DNA of 56,486 nt from Brevinematales bacterium (GCA_013177895.1 JABLXV010000027.1:1-56486); one strand, 5' to 3'; counted from the stretch's first letter, positions 1-9,075 are shown. Notes: generated by a model not told the origin, from the letters alone. Numbers and translations: made by a program.

Positions 1-70
1 AGATCAGTATTCTGATAGCGATCCTCGATAACCAATCTGCGATAATGGTATCGGCTGATTCATAGACTTC

Positions 71-775
71 CTAGGATGTCTGCCCCTTACCAAAGGGGCA
101 GACCGATACGCATATCCCGCATAGGCTGATCTCCTCGTCCAGCCGTTCGCGCGATAGTCTCCGTGCCGTTTCCCGGCATTTGAACGGGTTATAGTATTCG
201 TCGCGGTCGGTATGAATATCCCATAACGCGCCCGTAGCCGCTCCGGCGGGGCATTTCTCCACGCAGAGAATGCATTTTCCGCACCGGCTTTCGTCTATCG
301 GATGCGACGCTATTTCCCCTTTATAACCGAACAGCACTGTCCCCAACCGCACCCTCGGCCCGTACTCCGGGGTTATCAGTAAATCCGTCTTCCCGATCCA
401 TCCCAGCCCCGCGCGCGTCGCGGTCATTTTATGCGACACCTCTACCCGCAGAGTTTTCCAATAATCGTCGTCCAATTCATGGTCGTATACAGTCGGCTTT
501 ACAGCGAACGCGGGAATCCCGTTATCGGTCAATACCATTTCAATACGTGTTACGGTCTCCGCGATCTCGCGATTCACGGTATGGTAATGGTCGAAGTATT
601 CGCGGGTCGGCCCGTCGGAAACTTTATCGATTATCGGGTTATCGAGCCCGCGAAGGAGGGAAACCGCGTAGTTGTACGCGCCGTATTTTTCCGGTAGAAG
701 CCCGGCGATACTGCCGATACCGAAGGTGTAGATGTTTTTATCGAGGAGGGGCGCGATGAGATTTCTAATTTCCAT
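71..775 (-). CDS. QueG-like 4Fe-4S protein (epoxyqueuosine reductase homologue)
   Basis: The 234-residue protein has two ferredoxin-type clusters near its C-terminus: a CGKCILCVEKCP motif, then a lone Cys followed by CGICVSVCP. Before these lies the QueG-like stretch AGLGWIGKTDLLITPEYG. QueG reduces epoxyqueuosine to queuosine in tRNA using cobalamin and Fe-S clusters. True QueG proteins are usually over 300 residues and carry a C-terminal HEAT region that is absent here, so this may be a short paralogue with another substrate. The ATG at 775 is chosen because GGAG lies 5 nt upstream; a longer in-frame start at 802 would overlap the preceding gene. It is the last gene of the minus-strand operon, 2 nt after the phosphatase stop. 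Confidence 0.75.
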   Translation of the reverse strand: MEIRNLIAPLLDKNIYTFGIGSIAGLLPEKYGAYNYAVSLLRGLDNPIIDKVSDGPTREYFDHYHTVNREIAETVTRIEMVLTDNGIPAFAVKPTVYDHELDDDYWKTLRVEVSHKMTATRAGLGWIGKTDLLITPEYGPRVRLGTVLFGYKGEIASHPIDESRCGKCILCVEKCPAGAATGALWDIHTDRDEYYNPFKCRETARRLSRERLDEEISLCGICVSVCPFGKGQTS

Positions 776-777
776 AC

Positions 778-1392
778 TTACTCCAAAACCGTCTCGTTCC
801 ATCTAACACAGCGGTACTCGCCGTTATCCCCGGCGATATGGATGATTCCGCAGTTTGCGGGAACATGGTGATAGGTAAAATCCATGTCGATATTCGGGCA
901 TAGACGCGGAATCATACACATGAACAATCCCGCGTGCGCGACTATTAAGATATTGGAATTCCCATCGTAATTCTCCGATTCCAGCATCTTAATGAAGCCG
1001 CGGAAACGTTTCTCGATATCGAAACAATTCTCTCCGCCGAGAATCCGCTTATCCAATTCCCCGCGGAGCAGCCATGATTCGTACATCTCCATTTCGCGCT
1101 CCATCACGCCCATCCCGTGCCGTCCCTCCAATTCGCCCATGTCGATCTCATGCAGATGGGGATTGTAGATGACAGGCATCTTGACTTCGTTCGACAGTAT
1201 CTGTGAGGTTTCCCTCGCGCGGGGAACCGTGCTCGAATAATGCGCGGTAAACCGGGTCTTCCTGAAGGTTTTCGCCAACGCCTCGGTCTGCGCAACTCCT
1301 TTCCCGGTAAGCCCATAGGGAAGATCGCGGTTCGAGATTAGGTCCATTTTCGCGAGGACGCTTTCCCCGTGACGGACGAAATAAAGATTCAT
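778..1392 (-). CDS. histidine phosphatase family protein
   Basis: This 204-residue protein opens with the FVRHGES motif; the His is the phospho-acceptor of the phosphoglycerate-mutase-like histidine phosphatase superfamily. A second catalytic His sits in the LIVAHAG segment near residue 153, and the acidic partner probably lies in the EIDMGELEG stretch. The superfamily covers cofactor-dependent mutases, alpha-ribazole phosphatases and broad sugar phosphatases. Sequence alone does not settle the substrate. The ATG at 1392 has an AGGA site 6 nt upstream. It lies between pyrF and the QueG-like gene in a tightly packed operon, so a housekeeping metabolite phosphatase is plausible. Confidence 0.8.
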   Translation of the reverse strand: MNLYFVRHGESVLAKMDLISNRDLPYGLTGKGVAQTEALAKTFRKTRFTAHYSSTVPRARETSQILSNEVKMPVIYNPHLHEIDMGELEGRHGMGVMEREMEMYESWLLRGELDKRILGGENCFDIEKRFRGFIKMLESENYDGNSNILIVAHAGLFMCMIPRLCPNIDMDFTYHHVPANCGIIHIAGDNGEYRCVRWNETVLE

Positions 1393-1449
1393 TTTCTATC
1401 CTAAGGTAATAAAAGAGTTTTGTGGTACTTAGAGGGTCAATTTCTCAAC

Positions 1450-2139
1450 CTATCCGATATCCGCCAGTATCCGTTCGACCATACCGGCGGGATCGTCAGC
1501 TTCGGAGATCGGCCGCCCGACTACGATATAGTCCGCGCCCAACTCCGCCGCCATGCGCGGGGTCATCACACGCTTCTGATCGTCTTTCACGCCGGTATCG
1601 GGGCGTATCCCAGGAGTGACCACCTTCGCGTCGGGAAATCTCCGCTTCATCATCGCGATCTCGAGCGGCGAGCAGACAAACCCCCGCAGCCCCTCGGAAT
1701 ACCCGGACTCCGCGAAATACTCCACCATTTCGGCGGCGGTCCTGTCCATACGGAGCTCGTGCTTCAGGATATCGTCGTTCATACTGGTAAGCACCGTCAC
1801 ACCGAGGATCAGCGGCGGTTTTGCCGCGCGCGATACCCCCTCGATAGCGCCGCGAACCATCTCGCGCCCTCCCATCAGGTGGATGGTGAACATGTCCACC
1901 CCGAGCTTCGAGACCGCCTCGCACGCCCCCATGACCTGATTCGGGATATCGAAAAACTTGAGGTCGAGGAAGACGCCCCGCCCTTTATCCTTGATATACT
2001 CGATCACCTGCCGGCCTGCGGACGGGTAAAGCGTCGAGCCTACTTTAAAGAGGACGTCCATCCCGCCGACAAGGTCGATCATTTTCTTTGCTTCGGGAAA
2101 ATCCTGCATATCGAGGACTACGATCAGTTTCGTCGCCAT
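1450..2139 (-). CDS. pyrF: orotidine 5'-phosphate decarboxylase
   Basis: PyrF converts OMP to UMP, the last step of de novo pyrimidine synthesis. The signature DLKFFDIPNQ, with the catalytic Asp-Lys pair, is near residue 60; the phosphate-binding TPGIRP motif and the VVGRPI segment lie near the C-terminus, as in the short bacterial class. Length (229 residues) fits the family. The ATG at 2139 is preferred over an in-frame GTG at 2145 because GAGG sits 5 nt before it; that ribosome site overlaps the stop of the methyltransferase gene. Co-occurrence with pyrE two genes upstream supports the role. Confidence 0.95.
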   Translation of the reverse strand: MATKLIVVLDMQDFPEAKKMIDLVGGMDVLFKVGSTLYPSAGRQVIEYIKDKGRGVFLDLKFFDIPNQVMGACEAVSKLGVDMFTIHLMGGREMVRGAIEGVSRAAKPPLILGVTVLTSMNDDILKHELRMDRTAAEMVEYFAESGYSEGLRGFVCSPLEIAMMKRRFPDAKVVTPGIRPDTGVKDDQKRVMTPRMAAELGADYIVVGRPISEADDPAGMVERILADIG

Positions 2140-2146
2140 TTTCACC

Positions 2147-2776
2147 TCACGGTTTACAGATATATAAAGAAAAACGTTCGTCGTACGGGACTTCGTTAAC
2201 CCAGCGGAACTCCTCGTTCATCTCGGCGGCCCCGTGGCGGATAAAGTCCTCAGGCTCCGATTTCTCGAGCCAGTTATAAAATCTATTCTGAAACGATTTC
2301 TTTCCGGTATAGTCGATGATAATGACCTGTTTCTTCGCGAGACGCCGTGCCTCGCGGAACATCAGACGGCGATGCTCGGAATCCATACTGTGCGCCGTAC
2401 CCGCGATAAATACCGCCTCGAAACTTTTATCGTCGGCGGGCAGTCCCGCGACAATATCGCCCCAAAGGAACTGGATGAGCAGATTGGTGAAGGGATTTTT
2501 CTTCTTGTGGCGGTGGCGGATATCCCGGGCGGTATCGATCATCTTGTGAGACGCTTCCACCCCGTTGACGTCATACCCGCGCTCCGCGAGCGCGAGGCAC
2601 AAGGAGCCGTTACCGCACCCCATATCGAGGACTTTATCCCCCGGGTTAAGCTCCATATGTCCGGCGTTCGCGTCGATCAGGGCGCGGAAATATTCCGTCT
2701 GGCGCTTGAATAAGAGTCTATATATAAATGCCGTCCGGTCGTATCGTTTTACGCGTTCGTCTAAATTCACCCCCAT
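2147..2776 (-). CDS. class I SAM-dependent methyltransferase
   Basis: A 209-residue Rossmann-fold methyltransferase. Motif I is VLDMGCGNGSLCLALAERGY near residue 48, followed by the acidic GVEAS end of strand 2. It resembles the small UbiE/BioC-like group; the methyl acceptor cannot be read from the sequence. AGGAG lies only 1 nt before the ATG at 2776, whereas a GTG two codons later (2770) has about 7 nt spacing and may be the true start. It lies between pyrE and pyrF and ends 7 nt before the pyrF start, so it is probably co-expressed with pyrimidine synthesis without necessarily belonging to it. Confidence 0.8.
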   Translation of the reverse strand: MGVNLDERVKRYDRTAFIYRLLFKRQTEYFRALIDANAGHMELNPGDKVLDMGCGNGSLCLALAERGYDVNGVEASHKMIDTARDIRHRHKKKNPFTNLLIQFLWGDIVAGLPADDKSFEAVFIAGTAHSMDSEHRRLMFREARRLAKKQVIIIDYTGKKSFQNRFYNWLEKSEPEDFIRHGAAEMNEEFRWVNEVPYDERFSLYICKP

Positions 2777-2816
2777 GCTCCTTATATCCCGTTGCGGATA
2801 CCGCCCCGGTTTCCGT

Positions 2817-3416
2817 CTATTTCTGCGACACGCCCCTGCTCCCCGGCTTGACGGCGGGAGACTTTCCCTCGCGGCATAACGGGCATTCTTCCGGTTTGTA
2901 TGAATTCGCCCTGACCGAATGCAGCCATTCCGCTCGGATACCGAGGGACTCCGATTCGGGCATATTCCTGTCGATCAGGCTCGCGACCCCGACAATTTCC
3001 GCGCCGGAACCGGATACCAGCTCCATCACCTCGCGTACCGATTTGCCGGTGGTGATCACGTCCTCGGCGATCAGCACTTTCTCGTCGGGACGGATTTCGA
3101 ACCCGCGCCGGAGTTGGAATACGCCGTCCACACGTTCGGCGAAAATCCCGCGCGCGTGAAGCACCCTCGCGAGCTCGTATGCGATCACTATCCCGCCGAA
3201 CGCCCCGCCGATCACGACATTGATCTTCACATCGGCAAGCATTCGCGCGAGCTTTTTCGCGGCGACGTCGGCCATCTCGGGGTATTGCAGGAACTTCGCG
3301 CATTGGACATACCTGTCGCTATGCAGTCCCGACGAGAGGACGAAATGCCCCGTGAGAAGAGCCTCCGATTGATTGAGAAGGTCTTCTATCCCTTTATCAT
3401 CCCGTATTTCCTTCAT
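2817..3416 (-). CDS. pyrE: orotate phosphoribosyltransferase
   Basis: PyrE joins orotate and PRPP to make OMP, the substrate of the PyrF encoded two genes downstream. The PRPP-binding signature VLIAEDVITTGKS is near residue 117, and the N-terminal region has the FVLSSGLHSDRYVQ motif typical of PyrE. The 199-residue length fits the family. The ATG at 3416 is chosen over an in-frame GTG at 3422 because a GGGGGT site lies about 4 nt upstream. The gene follows the nucleotidyltransferase gene by only about a dozen bases. Confidence 0.95.
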   Translation of the reverse strand: MKEIRDDKGIEDLLNQSEALLTGHFVLSSGLHSDRYVQCAKFLQYPEMADVAAKKLARMLADVKINVVIGGAFGGIVIAYELARVLHARGIFAERVDGVFQLRRGFEIRPDEKVLIAEDVITTGKSVREVMELVSGSGAEIVGVASLIDRNMPESESLGIRAEWLHSVRANSYKPEECPLCREGKSPAVKPGSRGVSQK

Positions 3417-3428
3417 CTGCACCCCCGA

Positions 3429-4133
3429 TTAAATATATTCCTTGAGTTTTTTACGGATTACGTCATAATTCTCCGGCACCTCGATATCGAGGAACATCCC
3501 GTCGCAGACATACCCGTAGAGCTTGCCGAGCTTCGTTAGGAGCGGGAAAATATCCTTTTCCAGCGAGATACTCTCATGGGGCTGGATAAAATTCAGAGTC
3601 TGTTTATTGAAAACATAGATACCGGTATTCACATAGGTCGTGGTGTCGGGATTTCCCCGCTGGAGGAAACGGTGGATCTGCTTATTATCAAGGAGCTCGA
3701 CCGCGCCGTAGCGTTCGGGATGCTCGCTCGATTTGAGCGCCAGCGTCACGAATGCGTCGCGCGATATATGGAACTGGAGCAGGTCGTACACCGGTACGTC
3801 GTGGAACGTATCCCCGTTGACGACAAGGAAGGTATCCTTCTCGATCATTTTTTCCGCGAGCTTGATGCTTCCCGCGGTACCGTGGAGAAATTCCTCTTCG
3901 GTATAACGTATCCTGATGCCCCATGTTTTCCCGTTGGCAAAATAACTTTCTATGACCGGGCGCATATACCCGCATGAAAGGATAATATCGTCAATTCCGT
4001 TTTTTTGTAGAAAAAGGAGCACGAACTCTAAAAACGGCCTCGCATTCACGATCGCCATCGGTTTAGGTGCGTCCCCCAACTGCGCGGACTTCAGATGTCT
4101 GCCCATACCGCCCGCGAGAACTATCGCCTGCAT
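3429..4133 (-). CDS. sugar-phosphate nucleotidyltransferase family protein
   Basis: The 234-residue protein has the GT-A-like nucleotidyltransferase fold: an N-terminal AIVLAGGMG loop, a PKPM motif and a VVNGDTF segment carrying the metal-binding Asp. It is close in size and motif order to the HddC/RfbA-type enzymes that activate sugar phosphates with NTP for surface glycans. The usual GxGTRL signature reads GMGRHL here, so the conserved Thr-Arg is altered and the nucleotide or substrate may differ. AGGAGG precedes the ATG with good spacing. It sits between hisC and pyrE in the same operon. Whether it is a GDP-heptose- or mannose-type enzyme cannot be decided. Confidence 0.8.
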   Translation of the reverse strand: MQAIVLAGGMGRHLKSAQLGDAPKPMAIVNARPFLEFVLLFLQKNGIDDIILSCGYMRPVIESYFANGKTWGIRIRYTEEEFLHGTAGSIKLAEKMIEKDTFLVVNGDTFHDVPVYDLLQFHISRDAFVTLALKSSEHPERYGAVELLDNKQIHRFLQRGNPDTTTYVNTGIYVFNKQTLNFIQPHESISLEKDIFPLLTKLGKLYGYVCDGMFLDIEVPENYDVIRKKLKEYI

Positions 4134-4175
4134 GATTCCTCCTAACAGCTCAAGACTGACAATTATATTACTTTG

Positions 4176-5273
4176 TTATATATTTCTCAACGTTTTAACC
4201 AGATACTCGCATTCTTCCATAGTGCCCGCGGTGATGCGTCCGAAACGGTCGCCGAAGCCGAACTCGCCCAGCGTCCTGATCGAGATACCCGCCGTCTCGA
4301 GCGCGGATAGTGCGCCGGTATAGTTCTCCCCGAGATCGGTAAAGATATAGTTCGCCGACGGTTGGGCGGTTTTATACCCCAATTCCTTCAGCGACTGCAT
4401 CAGGAAATCCCGGCTCTTCACGGTCCCGCTGACCGTCATATCGAGAAACTCGTCGTCCCCGAACGCCGCCGCCGCTCCGCTCTGCTGAACCGTACCCAGA
4501 TTGAACGGGAGACGTATCTTTTCGATCTGCTCGGCGAACTCGGGACGCATGATCCCGTAACCTACCCGCAGCCCGGCCAGCCCGTAACATTTCGAGAACG
4601 TATAGATCAGGACGAGGTTCGGGTATTTATCGAGTAACGGCAGAGCGGAGTTTTCCAGCCCCGCGAAGTGGATATACGCCTCGTCGAGGATCACCGGCAC
4701 TGTCTCCGGGATACGCGACATGAATTCGTCGATTTTATCCGGTTTATGAAAGGTCGATGTCGGATTGTCGGGGTTCGAGAAAATAATCGCGTTCGTCCCG
4801 GCGGAAATCGCCGAGTCCGCGAGCGACTCCAGATCGACCGAATAATCCTCGTTCCGTAATGAAAATACCGGGGCCGCGCCTTTGGGTATCGTCAGCAGAC
4901 GGTAGAGCATGAAACTGCTCGCGGGGATAACCACCCTGCTCCCCTCGGTCACAAACGCGGCGAGAAGCATGTTCAGTATCTCACCCGACCCGTCGCCGAA
5001 AACGAACTGTTCCGGCGCGAGAGTAATCCCTCGGCGTTTCCAGAACGATACGGCCGCATCGCGAAGGTCTTTCAATTTAGAATCGGGGTAGACAGAAAGT
5101 CCCCCCGATACCGCTTCGGCTATCGCGAGCATCGCCTTAGGGGACGAACCCCACCGGTTCTCGTTCGACGCGAGCTTGATCATCCTGCCGGACTTGGATT
5201 TCCCCGGCATCCGTCCCGCCTGATACGTACCGAGCGACAGCACTTCCTTGCGGATCGATTTTATAGCTTCCAT
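4176..5273 (-). CDS. hisC: histidinol-phosphate aminotransferase
   Basis: A fold-type I PLP aminotransferase of 365 residues. HisC converts imidazole-acetol phosphate to histidinol phosphate. Visible motifs are ASNENRWG near the N-terminus, SNPDNPTST, LDEAYIHF with the PLP Asp, the Schiff-base Lys in TFSKCYGLAG about residue 230, and RVGYG. Related aromatic aminotransferases share these motifs, so the substrate is an inference. The ATG at 5273 has AAGGA 7 nt upstream; an in-frame TTG at 5288 lacks a site. It follows purQ by 18 nt, and no other his genes are in the window. Confidence 0.88.
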   Translation of the reverse strand: MEAIKSIRKEVLSLGTYQAGRMPGKSKSGRMIKLASNENRWGSSPKAMLAIAEAVSGGLSVYPDSKLKDLRDAAVSFWKRRGITLAPEQFVFGDGSGEILNMLLAAFVTEGSRVVIPASSFMLYRLLTIPKGAAPVFSLRNEDYSVDLESLADSAISAGTNAIIFSNPDNPTSTFHKPDKIDEFMSRIPETVPVILDEAYIHFAGLENSALPLLDKYPNLVLIYTFSKCYGLAGLRVGYGIMRPEFAEQIEKIRLPFNLGTVQQSGAAAAFGDDEFLDMTVSGTVKSRDFLMQSLKELGYKTAQPSANYIFTDLGENYTGALSALETAGISIRTLGEFGFGDRFGRITAGTMEECEYLVKTLRNI

Positions 5274-5291
5274 ACTATTATCCTTCAATGA

Positions 5292-5990
5292 TTATCCCAC
5301 CCATTCCGCAATCGATTCGAATATCCCCCGCCCGTCGACGGAGCCCATCTCGGACTCGCTCGCGCGTTCGGGATGCGGCATCATACCCAGCACGTTCTTT
5401 TTATCGTTGAATATCCCGGCGATCGAAAGTGTCGCGCCGTTGGGGTTGGTAGTGTCGTCCACATTCCCGCCCGCGTCGCAGTACTGGAACGCGATCAGGT
5501 CGTGATCGAGCGCGTACCGGCGGTCGTCACCCTCGAGGAAGAAATTACCCTCGGCGTGCGCGATGGGGATTTTTACGATCTGCCCCTTATGATACCGCGC
5601 GGTGAACGGAGAATCGGCGGTCGTCACCCTGAGATGCTGGTGACGGCAGAGGAAATGGACGATATTATTCCGCAGGAACGCCCCGCGTATCAATCCCGCC
5701 TCGGCGAGCACCTGAAACCCGTTGCATATCCCCAGCACCGGCTTCCCTGCCGCGGCGTGCTTCACGACCGACTTCATCACCGGCGAGAAACGCGCAACCG
5801 CGCCCGCGCGGAGATGGTCGCCGTAGGAGAATCCCCCCGGGATGATGACCACGTCCAGATCGTCGATATCCGACTCCGTATGCCATACATAGCGGACATC
5901 CTTGTATAACACTTCCTCTACTACCCAGAAGGCGTCACGGTCGCAGTTTGTACCCGGGAACACGATGACACCGAATTTGAGCTTCGGCAT
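5292..5990 (-). CDS. purQ: phosphoribosylformylglycinamidine synthase, glutaminase subunit
   Basis: PurQ releases ammonia from glutamine for FGAM synthase in purine synthesis, working with PurS and the small PurL. The class I amidotransferase nucleophile is Cys89 in the GICNGFQ motif; the partner His and Glu lie in MPHPERA near residue 206. The N-terminal FPGTNCDRD and PGGFSYGDHLRAGA motifs are diagnostic of PurQ. A GAGGAGG site precedes the ATG. It appears to be the first gene of the minus-strand operon. purS and purL are not adjacent, so they must be encoded elsewhere. Confidence 0.95.
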   Translation of the reverse strand: MPKLKFGVIVFPGTNCDRDAFWVVEEVLYKDVRYVWHTESDIDDLDVVIIPGGFSYGDHLRAGAVARFSPVMKSVVKHAAAGKPVLGICNGFQVLAEAGLIRGAFLRNNIVHFLCRHQHLRVTTADSPFTARYHKGQIVKIPIAHAEGNFFLEGDDRRYALDHDLIAFQYCDAGGNVDDTTNPNGATLSIAGIFNDKKNVLGMMPHPERASESEMGSVDGRGIFESIAEWVG

Positions 5991-6291
5991 CCAATCCTCC
6001 TCAAATCAATTCTTACTTAACTATAGAATAATCTCCTGAAGATTATAATGGAAAACGGTGAAAAAATAAAGATTTATCGGACTAGCGAGCGGTTTCTTTT
6101 TCCTTTGCTTACTCTGTGTTCTCCGTGCCTCCGTGGCGCATCTTACAGCCCCGCTTACCCGCGCGAATCCGTCTATGAAATCTTTCCCTCCGTACCCCCT
6201 TGTTTTATTTCGGAGTCTCTCATTATTTGAAATATATTGAAAGAGAAGCTAAAATATGATGCTGACAAACCATATTAAGGCGAGGGATCGT
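5991..6291. other. divergent intergenic region between purQ and dnaN
   Basis: About 300 bases separate the divergent purQ and dnaN starts. I see a TATAAT-like box near 6044-6050 facing purQ but no convincing -35. From 6103 to 6141 there is a pyrimidine-rich stretch of alternating CTCTGTG/CTCCGTG units. It reads as LCSPCLRG when translated and looks like a dispersed intergenic repeat rather than a gene. No riboswitch fold, tRNA or cluster of DnaA boxes was found. Confidence 0.4.
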
Positions 6292-7416
6292 ATGAAGTTT
6301 ACGGTGAACAAGGATGAGTTTATCCGGCATTTGGGTATCGCGGATTCGATTATCAATGTGAAGTCTCCGCTCGCGATCCTGCTGAACGTGTATATCGAGG
6401 CGATTGACGACGGGACGATCATTATCCTGTCCTACAACGGCGAGAACGGCGTAAAAGTCGAATCGACCGGAGTGGTCGAGTCGTCCGGTAAAATCAACCT
6501 GCTCTCCAAGAAACTCCTCGAGGTCATCCGCAAGCTCCCCGGCGAAAAAATCGTGTTCGAGAGCAAGGCCGACAACGAGACCGAGATCGTGATCCACCCG
6601 AACGACAGCGAAAACCCGGTGTTCCACCTCAACGGGGTGGCCGCCGATACGTATCCTACGTTTAACGAATTCAACTGGCAGAACTATATCAAGATCGCGC
6701 AGGAAACCCTCGAAGAGCTCATCAAATCGACCGAGTTCGCCGTATCGACCGATATCGCGAAAAGCGCGTTTACCGGGACCTATATCGAGGAGGCGGTGGA
6801 CGGGCTTCTATCGTTCGTAACCACCGACGGGAAGCGGCTGTCGGTCATCACCCGCGACTATGAGGAAAAGACCGGGACTATCGAGACCGGAGTCATCGTA
6901 CCGCAGAAAATATTCAAGACGATACTCGAATCCCTGGGCACCGGAGACACCCTGTTCTCGGTGCATAACAACCAGGCGTTCTTCAAGATAGGCAATGTTT
7001 ATATCTTCACGAATCTCGTCGAGGGAAAATTCCCGAACTATAAGGACGTGATCCCCGCCGAGAGAATCAACGTCGTGGAGATCGACAGCGGCGCGTTGTC
7101 CTCGGCGATCGACACCGTATCGGTGATGAGCGATCCCGACTCCGGGAAAACCAAGATCGAGGTGGAAGGCGATAATATGACCATCTCCACCCAGCACCCG
7201 CTGTACGGTACGTCTCAGCAATCGGTCAAGATCGAGTACGCAGGCACTCCGATCACTATCGCGATCAGCTACCGTTCCCTGCTCGACTTCCTCAGAGTGG
7301 TGCCGGGAAAAACAATCCAGATGATCATCAACTCGCAGAGCAGCCCGCTGCTCCTGAAGACCGAGAAGGACGAGAATTTCCTGTACATCACCATGCCGAT
7401 GAAAATCAACGAATAA
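6292..7416 (+). CDS. dnaN: DNA polymerase III beta sliding clamp
   Basis: The 374-residue protein has three repeated clamp domains. It starts MKFTVNKDEF and ends with the usual clamp C-terminus (FLYITMPMKINE, in the place of the canonical PMRL), which also forms part of the hydrophobic protein-binding pocket. The clamp encircles DNA and tethers polymerase III. The ATG at 6292 is preferred because GAGGG lies about 5 nt upstream; an in-frame ATG at 6256 adds 12 unlike residues with no ribosome site. The gene stands alone, with no dnaA, recF or gyrB next to it, and is divergent from purQ. Confidence 0.95.
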   Translation: MKFTVNKDEFIRHLGIADSIINVKSPLAILLNVYIEAIDDGTIIILSYNGENGVKVESTGVVESSGKINLLSKKLLEVIRKLPGEKIVFESKADNETEIVIHPNDSENPVFHLNGVAADTYPTFNEFNWQNYIKIAQETLEELIKSTEFAVSTDIAKSAFTGTYIEEAVDGLLSFVTTDGKRLSVITRDYEEKTGTIETGVIVPQKIFKTILESLGTGDTLFSVHNNQAFFKIGNVYIFTNLVEGKFPNYKDVIPAERINVVEIDSGALSSAIDTVSVMSDPDSGKTKIEVEGDNMTISTQHPLYGTSQQSVKIEYAGTPITIAISYRSLLDFLRVVPGKTIQMIINSQSSPLLLKTEKDENFLYITMPMKINE

Positions 7417-7514
7417 TCATACGGCCATTCGGGACTCCCACTCTGTTTAAAAATCATCCTAAAACTTGCGGAAATCTTCGTTTCAGGTTATTTTATCACT
7501 AAGGGGGAATCCTT

Positions 7515-8984
7515 ATGAAAGTTAAAATACTATTTGCGCTGACATTTTTCTGCCTAGTCTCTCAGCCGCTGTTCGCGCAGAATACGAAAAAAATGAAACT
7601 GATTCTGGGGCATCCCATCGACCAGAGCGCGGTGAAAAGTACCGCCGCGGATAAAATCAATATCCTGCTCTACCGCACCGTGTATAATTTTACCGCCATC
7701 GTCCCGTTTTTCGACGTGCTCGACCCGTCGATAGCGACCAACCTGCCGATCATGGATAACAATCTGGAGGCGGTCGCGGTTAGCAATCAGTCCGATTTCA
7801 TCGTTTACTGGAGCTATAAAATAACCGGGCCGCAGAACGCCCCCCAAGCGGAAATCCGCCAGGTCGTCTGGTCGCTCGGCGCGGGGAAAGTCGTGCAGGA
7901 AAAGGGTTATACCACGAAACTGGATATTTCGCTTATCGATACGATCGACCTGATGCTCGAGGATATCCTGAAGCCCGTGCTGAACGTCGGCAGTATCAAG
8001 GTCGCGTTCCTGCAATTTCTGGATTTCCAGATCGGCAAGGAAACCTACGATCTTTGGATCAACTCGAAGTTCATTTCCCGCGTAGAAGGGGACAGTTTCA
8101 GCATGAAAATGAAGGTGCTCGCCGATCAGGACTATAAAATAGAGATGAAGCAGGGATTCAAGGCAATAACGAATTTTACGGTGCATGTCCTCCCCGGCGA
8201 GGCCGCGACTATCAGTTACAAAGCGGCCGCGACCGTCAAACTGCTGCCGTTCGAGGGCAAGGACAGCTTCAAGCAGTACCTCGCCCTGTTCGATAAACAT
8301 GTCCTGCTCGAGGGGGACGTATGGAGCGGGATTCCCGCCGGGAAAGAGTATCTTTTCGAATTGTACGAACTCCCCACGAACCGGATCGCGAAAAAGGCGT
8401 TTTATCTCTCCGACGGGATGATCAAGGAGATCAATGTCAACCTGAAGGCATTCCCGCGTTTCTATATTTCCGCCGGGTTGTCCTACCAGAACGAACACTT
8501 TACCGGTTCGTCGCTCATCCATGAGGACGTCAGTTCGCCGGTATTTAATATTGATTTGTCGTACTTTATCACCCCGGCGTTCTGGACGGGACTATACTTC
8601 AATTACAGCTCTGGAAACGATTTAAGCCTCAGTAATACCACCGATATTCTCGATTCGTCCTATATGCTGGGCGCCGAGGCCGGGTACCTCATTCTCGGCG
8701 ATCAACGGGAGGTGGTAAAATTCGGGGCGGGGATCCATCTGGGATATAGCTTTTTCGATACAAAAATAAATAACATCAATCAGAAACTTTTCGAGAGCCA
8801 GAATATCAATCTGGGATTATTCCTCAATCTGAATATCAGCTGGGTACAAATCAGATTATACGTAATTTCCGCGACGAAAAGTTTCCAACTCCAGTATGTG
8901 AATTACGATCCCGCGAACCAGTCCGATATTTCGTCGGATGTGATACTCCGCTTCAATGCCGCGCTTCAGGTGCCGATCTTTTAA
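7515..8984 (+). CDS. exported protein with probable C-terminal beta-barrel
   Basis: The 489-residue protein has a clear signal peptide of about 21 residues ending before QNTKK. Residues about 25-155 resemble the Rossmann-like periplasmic modules of the TolB-N/CsgG/FlgO type. Residues about 160-320 contain beta-rich PEGA-like segments. The last 170 residues show alternating aromatic/polar strands and end in a hydrophobic-aromatic strand (LQVPIF), as expected of an outer-membrane barrel. No enzyme motif is seen. A GGGGG site precedes the ATG at 7515, and a strong terminator follows. The function is unknown; an outer-membrane assembly or sensing protein is plausible. Confidence 0.65.
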   Translation: MKVKILFALTFFCLVSQPLFAQNTKKMKLILGHPIDQSAVKSTAADKINILLYRTVYNFTAIVPFFDVLDPSIATNLPIMDNNLEAVAVSNQSDFIVYWSYKITGPQNAPQAEIRQVVWSLGAGKVVQEKGYTTKLDISLIDTIDLMLEDILKPVLNVGSIKVAFLQFLDFQIGKETYDLWINSKFISRVEGDSFSMKMKVLADQDYKIEMKQGFKAITNFTVHVLPGEAATISYKAAATVKLLPFEGKDSFKQYLALFDKHVLLEGDVWSGIPAGKEYLFELYELPTNRIAKKAFYLSDGMIKEINVNLKAFPRFYISAGLSYQNEHFTGSSLIHEDVSSPVFNIDLSYFITPAFWTGLYFNYSSGNDLSLSNTTDILDSSYMLGAEAGYLILGDQREVVKFGAGIHLGYSFFDTKINNINQKLFESQNINLGLFLNLNISWVQIRLYVISATKSFQLQYVNYDPANQSDISSDVILRFNAALQVPIF

Positions 8985-9001
8985 CACGCTGAAAATATTA
9001 T

Positions 9002-9040
9002 ACACCCCGTGTCTCCGGCAGATGCGGGGTGTTTTTATTT
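9002..9040 (+). terminator. rho-independent terminator after the exported barrel gene
   Basis: ACACCCCG at 9002-9009 pairs perfectly with CGGGGTGT at 9025-9032, followed by a T-rich run to 9040. It lies 18 nt after the stop of the 7515-8984 gene. Confidence 0.85.
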
Positions 9041-9075
9041 CATTATGGTGTATGCAATAAAATATTATGTTACTC

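Noticed and set aside
5991-6291. Replication origin next to dnaN
   Set aside because: No dnaA, recF or gyrB nearby and no cluster of TTATCCACA boxes; dnaN alone does not mark oriC.
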